Assembly: GCA_943327025.2 (NCBI GenBank)
Contig: CALPVO020000129.1
Location: 1-6,420 of the forward strand
Length of the DNA stretch: 6,420 bases
Reading direction: 5' to 3'
Source of the DNA: Janthinobacterium lividum
GTDB lineage: Bacteria > Pseudomonadota > Gammaproteobacteria > Steroidobacterales > Steroidobacteraceae
The translations under genes and the position numbers were made by a program. Numbering within the stretch: the first letter of the stretch is position 1; every line of letters begins with the position of its first letter. This document shows positions 5,593-6,420 of the stretch, one piece after another. The notes beneath the pieces are model-generated. The model saw only the letters and a program-made list of their open reading frames with translations. It did no database searches and was not told the origin of the DNA.

Positions 5593-6417
5593 ATGCAAAA
5601 CACCACCCTGCGCATGACCGACGGCGCCGAACTCGCCTGCAGCGACTGGCCATTGGCCGATGCGAACTCCACGGTGTTGCTCGTGCATGGCTTGGGCGAA
5701 CACTCCGGCCGCTACGCGCACGTGGCCGACTGGCTGAACCTACAGGGGCATGCAGTTCGCGCCTACGACCATTATGGCCACGGTCGTTCCAGTGGGCCGC
5801 GCGGCGGCCTGCAGCGTGAAAACCAACTTCTGGAGCATCTCGCCGAAGTGCTAGCCACACTCCGTACGGAGCATGCCCCCGGGCACCGCGTCACGGTGCT
5901 GGGCCACAGTCTCGGCGGTCTGGTGGTGTCTGCGGCCGTCGCCCGCGGCCTCATCGTTCCCGACGGCGTAGTGCTTTCGGCACCTGCCTTGGCAGTCGAC
6001 ATGGCCGCCTGGCAACGCGCCGTCGTTGGCTGGCTGCCGGCTCTTTGGCCAAACCTGACGCTCGGCAACGGGCTGCAACCGCAGTATCTGTCGCACGACA
6101 CCACCGTGGTGCAGGCCTACCTCGACGACCCACTCGTGCACGACCGCATCTGCGCGCGGCTCGGGGCTTTCGTCGCAAGTGAAGGGGAACACGTGTTGGC
6201 GCAAGCACCACGATGGAAGGTTCCAACCTTGCTGCTCTATGCCGGGCAGGACCGTTTGGTGAACCCGCGTGGCAGCCGGGCGTTTGCCGCCGTAGCGCCT
6301 GCGAACGTGGTCGTCTCCCACTGCTTCGAGACGCTGTACCACGAGATTTTCAACGAAACCGATTCGGCGCCCGTGTTCGCGGCGCTGGGCGCTTGGCTGC
6401 AGTTGCGGCATGCCTAG
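5593..6417 (+). CDS. Alpha/beta hydrolase, monoacylglycerol lipase / lysophospholipase type
   Basis: A 274-residue alpha/beta hydrolase of the serine aminopeptidase S33 / Hydrolase_4 type. The HGLGEHSGRY segment (32-41) carries the oxyanion-hole HG and the HxGRY pattern typical of monoacylglycerol lipases. The catalytic triad can be read as S106 in GHSLGG, D220 in AGQDRLV and H250 in LYHEIFNE. A cap region lies between about residues 130 and 200. The expected reaction is release of a fatty acid from monoacylglycerol or lysophospholipid; other small esters are possible. There is no signal peptide, so it is probably cytoplasmic or peripheral to the membrane. The ATG at 5593 has a modest GGAAG at 5584-5588; an ATG seven codons in (5614) is possible but would remove part of the first strand. 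It is transcribed divergently from the thioredoxin-like gene. The stop is three bases before the window end, so any downstream partner is unseen. Confidence 0.93.
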   Translation: MQNTTLRMTDGAELACSDWPLADANSTVLLVHGLGEHSGRYAHVADWLNLQGHAVRAYDHYGHGRSSGPRGGLQRENQLLEHLAEVLATLRTEHAPGHRVTVLGHSLGGLVVSAAVARGLIVPDGVVLSAPALAVDMAAWQRAVVGWLPALWPNLTLGNGLQPQYLSHDTTVVQAYLDDPLVHDRICARLGAFVASEGEHVLAQAPRWKVPTLLLYAGQDRLVNPRGSRAFAAVAPANVVVSHCFETLYHEIFNETDSAPVFAALGAWLQLRHA

Positions 6418-6420
6418 CCA

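Noticed and set aside
5464..5721. Upstream extension of the thioredoxin-like frame to a 198-residue protein
   Set aside because: The added 86 residues show no thioredoxin-like or signal-peptide character, would overlap the start of the divergent hydrolase gene, and the ATG at 5463 has a well-placed ribosome binding site.

Overview
The window is GC-rich (roughly 60% by eye) and densely coded, with short gaps, Shine-Dalgarno sequences and overlapping stop/start codons. It looks like a chromosomal segment of a proteobacterium. The mix of families and the composition would suit a gammaproteobacterium of the Xanthomonadales type, but that placement is only an impression. No tRNA, rRNA, CRISPR array, insertion sequence or phage gene is visible.

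Layout. Positions 1-3810 hold three plus-strand genes packed like an operon. The first is the 3' part of an endonuclease/exonuclease/phosphatase (EEP) fold hydrolase with two apparent beta-sandwich modules at its C-terminus. The second is an Fe(II)/2-oxoglutarate oxygenase related to the HalD/BesD amino-acid halogenases but keeping the HxD iron-binding Asp, so it is expected to hydroxylate. The third is an exported beta-lactamase-fold serine hydrolase. Gaps are 13 and 2 bases. After 119 non-coding bases comes a plus-strand DUF1295 membrane protein (3930-4703). Its end faces the end of a minus-strand pair: a small thioredoxin-fold protein with a CPHC active site (5125-5463), then a GFA-family zinc protein (4724-5128), joined by an ATGA overlap. 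A 14-bp stem-loop lies where the two transcripts converge. A 129-bp divergent region (5464-5592) separates the minus-strand pair from a plus-strand monoacylglycerol-lipase-type alpha/beta hydrolase that is complete just before the window ends.

How they work together. The first three genes are probably co-transcribed, but no shared pathway can be read from the sequence: the oxygenase should be cytoplasmic and the serine hydrolase exported. The CPHC thioredoxin and GFA pair is the clearest functional hint, combining a redox-active dithiol protein with a cysteine-rich zinc protein of glutathione or thiol chemistry. The DUF1295 protein and the lipase-like hydrolase look like independent housekeeping or lipid-related genes. 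Overall this is mostly an ordinary region. The best leads are the non-halogenating HalD/BesD relative and the CPHC-GFA pair.
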